A DNA stretch of 14,541 bases, taken from the NCBI GenBank assembly GCA_030428695.1, contig JAUIEM010000254.1, positions 1 through 14,541 on the forward strand, given 5' to 3'. Each line of letters begins with the position of its first letter. Within the stretch, counting starts at the first letter, position 1. Below are positions 12,988 through 14,541 of this stretch, piece by piece. Source of the stretch: a bacterium. Lineage in GTDB: Bacteria; Planctomycetota; J058; JAJDCP01. A program made the translations under genes and the position numbers. The notes under the pieces are model-generated. The model was given only the letters and a program-made list of their open reading frames with translations, did not search any database and was not told the origin of the DNA.

Positions 12988-13005
12988 GCCCCACCCCGCG
13001 GGCTC
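12986..13005. terminator. Candidate bidirectional hairpin between convergent genes
   Basis: GAGCCC and GGGCTC form a perfect 6-bp stem with an eight-base loop. It overlaps the stop of the plus-strand CnaB-repeat gene and lies seven bases beyond the stop of the minus-strand RNB gene. It sits where a shared terminator is expected, but neither side has a T-tract, so termination is inferred from position only. Confidence 0.3.
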
Positions 13006-13011
13006 CGGGCG

Positions 13012-14541
13012 TCAACGCCTGCGCTCCCGCGTCGCCCACGATCGAGGCAGGTCCGCGAGCATGGCGCTGACGAAGCGCAGCGCGGGGGAGGCGTGCTCGA
13101 TCCGGACCTCGAGCACCTGCCCGACCTCGAAGCGTCGCTTTCCGAGCCGCAAAGCGAGAGGGCTCTCGATGTCGTAGCGGGCTTGCAGCGCTTGTTTGAG
13201 ATGGGTCATCGGGATGAACACGCGCGCGACGGGTTCACGGGTCTCGAGCGCCATCCCGTGTCTGGACAGCTCGAGGATGCGGGCCACGCGCTCGCGACCC
13301 ACGTACGGTTCGAGGGCCAGGGCGTCCCGGATGTTCCTCTGCGCCGCCTCCGCCGTCCCGATCCGGATCTCCAGCTCGGTCTGCCGTGCCGCGAACTGCT
13401 CCGCCTGCTCCTGCGAGTAGGGGAAGGCGACCCCGCTCTCCCCGGCGAGGATCCGCGTCGAGGCGACGGCGTTGGCGAGGTTGACGATGCCGCTGACGAG
13501 GCGGTTGCTGGCGCTGCCGTGTGCGTAGAAGCGCTTGCCCATCCCGAAGTGGCCGGTCTCCGTCGCCGAGTAGCGCGCCCTCGCCGTGTGCCGGATCGCC
13601 TGCTTGCCGATGATCTCCGCGAGCCAGGGCTGATCCTGCGGCACCCGCTGCGGAAGCGCGGACAGGTACTCCGCCAGGGTCTCGCGCCGATGATCCCAGG
13701 GGATTCCCACCTCCTTCGTATAGTCCGCGAAGTCCTCGAGCCTCCCCGGCTCGTGCACGCGGTAGACCGCGGGAGCTCCGGCCTTGGCGTTGAGCGCGCC
13801 CAGGACCTCGTTGGCGGTCGTCGAGAAGGAGTGGATGATGTCCTCCGCCACGTAGCCGTCCCGGGCGCCGACGAGCAGCCCTCCGTCGTCGATGTAGGCC
13901 TGGCGGATCCGCTCGTGGGCGCGGAGGGCCAGATCCAACTGCTCCTGCTCGCCCTGCTCGAGCGCGGGGAGCACCGCCTCGAGCTCGGCCCTCCGCGCCT
14001 CGCTCAGCCCCGGGCGTTGCAGCTCGTAGTAGACCTCGGCGTCCCGGTAGCTCCCCTGCCAGTCGTTCTCGACCACGCACTCGTAGGCGCCGCAGTCCTC
14101 GAAGATCGGCTGCCCGGTAGCCTTGTCCACGTGGCACTCCACCGTGACCGCGTAGCGGGCCTTGCCCTCGAGCAGGACGGCCTTGTCCATGTTCAGCGAG
14201 CGCGGGTTGGCGGGGAGGTCGAAGCCCGAGGCGTAGTAGGTCTGCGGATACTCGGCGCTGTGCCGTGCGATCGGGCTCTCGTCGGGGACCAGCGGCCGAG
14301 CGGAGGCGAGCTTGTACTTGACCACGAAGCGGTCGTCTCTCTCGAAGACGGTCGCCGCCTGCTCCGGGTCCGCGGACGCGTGATCGGTATGGGATCCGGG
14401 GTTGTCGGTGGAGAAGTCGATCTCGTCGCGCAGGTCCAGGAGCCCCTCCGGGACCACCGCCAGGGGCTCGGAGGCCGCGATCCTCTCTGCCTGGGCGAGC
14501 TCGGCGGCGTCGAAGGTCCCCGCCACGCCGACGCTGAGCCC
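13012..14541 (-). CDS. RNB-domain (RNase II/R-like) protein with degenerate motifs, 5' end outside the window
   Basis: Member of the RNB 3'-5' exoribonuclease family. Recognisable blocks: VYRVHEPGRLEDFADYTKEVGI, ARYSATETGHFGMGKRFYAHG (about 13515-13570) and a C-terminal S1-like segment with VFIPMTHLKQAL. Catalytic motifs look altered. The acidic cluster usually read as TIDxxxxxDxDDA is STDNPGSHTDHA here (about 14377-14412), so only the first Asp clearly aligns. The SPIRRY motif after YAHF-T is SASNRLV. The enzyme may therefore be inactive or work differently. The frame remains open to the window edge. The GTG at 14526 has no Shine-Dalgarno sequence in the 15 bases available, so the gene probably starts beyond the edge. 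If it does start there, the protein is 504 aa. Confidence 0.75.
   Translation of the reverse strand, partial: GLSVGVAGTFDAAELAQAERIAASEPLAVVPEGLLDLRDEIDFSTDNPGSHTDHASADPEQAATVFERDDRFVVKYKLASARPLVPDESPIARHSAEYPQTYYASGFDLPANPRSLNMDKAVLLEGKARYAVTVECHVDKATGQPIFEDCGAYECVVENDWQGSYRDAEVYYELQRPGLSEARRAELEAVLPALEQGEQEQLDLALRAHERIRQAYIDDGGLLVGARDGYVAEDIIHSFSTTANEVLGALNAKAGAPAVYRVHEPGRLEDFADYTKEVGIPWDHRRETLAEYLSALPQRVPQDQPWLAEIIGKQAIRHTARARYSATETGHFGMGKRFYAHGSASNRLVSGIVNLANAVASTRILAGESGVAFPYSQEQAEQFAARQTELEIRIGTAEAAQRNIRDALALEPYVGRERVARILELSRHGMALETREPVARVFIPMTHLKQALQARYDIESPLALRLGKRRFEVGQVLEVRIEHASPALRFVSAMLADLPRSWATRERRR

Overview
The window is GC-rich bacterial DNA (roughly 70 % by eye, with strong G/C preference at third codon positions). 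No rRNA, tRNA, IS element or CRISPR array is visible. The lineage cannot be fixed from the sequence. A large exporter-type ABC permease, exported proteins with Ig-like and CnaB-like repeats, a lipoprotein with a low-complexity linker, and a decayed stretch resembling an H-X9-DG prepilin end point towards Planctomycetota. Myxococcota or another high-GC group with large genomes remains possible.

Layout. Bases 1-298 are non-coding and hold two related hairpins that lie downstream of the ABC genes on the minus strand. Bases 299-4045 (minus) hold a lipoprotein, an EcsA-like ABC ATPase and a large ABC permease, in that transcription order. The ATPase and permease overlap by four bases, and the ATPase Shine-Dalgarno sequence lies inside a perfect 8-bp hairpin. 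Bases 4046-4458 are a divergent intergenic region unusually rich in dyad-symmetric sites. Bases 4459-8044 (plus) hold a tight three-gene operon: a MaoC-type (R)-hydratase, a FabG4-type high-molecular-weight ketoreductase and a FadA2/FadI-type thiolase. These are the same three families as the mycobacterial htdX-fabG4-fadA2 locus. Bases 8045-8225 contain what looks like a decayed coding remnant. Bases 8226-9071 (minus) hold a small two-helix membrane protein and a 111-residue soluble protein. Bases 9268-11328 (minus) encode a large exported protein with a beta-repeat region, two Ig/PKD-like domains and an unassigned C-terminal region. It is divergent from a membrane-anchored protein with four CnaB/carboxypeptidase-regulatory-like repeats (11470-12987, plus). 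The right end (13012 to the edge, minus) carries most of an RNB-family (RNase II/R-like) protein whose active-site motifs look degenerate.

How the genes work together. The thiolase, ketoreductase and (R)-hydratase can together interconvert acyl-CoA, 3-ketoacyl-CoA, (R)-3-hydroxyacyl-CoA and enoyl-CoA. No acyl-CoA dehydrogenase or enoyl reductase is in the window, so direction and end product are open. The ABC pair and lipoprotein form a separate envelope-related unit. The 9268-12987 divergent pair probably encodes cell-surface or periplasmic proteins. The points most worth a second look are the Shine-Dalgarno-occluding hairpin, the palindrome-covered promoter of the fatty-acyl operon, the covarying twin hairpins at the left edge, and the motif-degenerate RNB protein.
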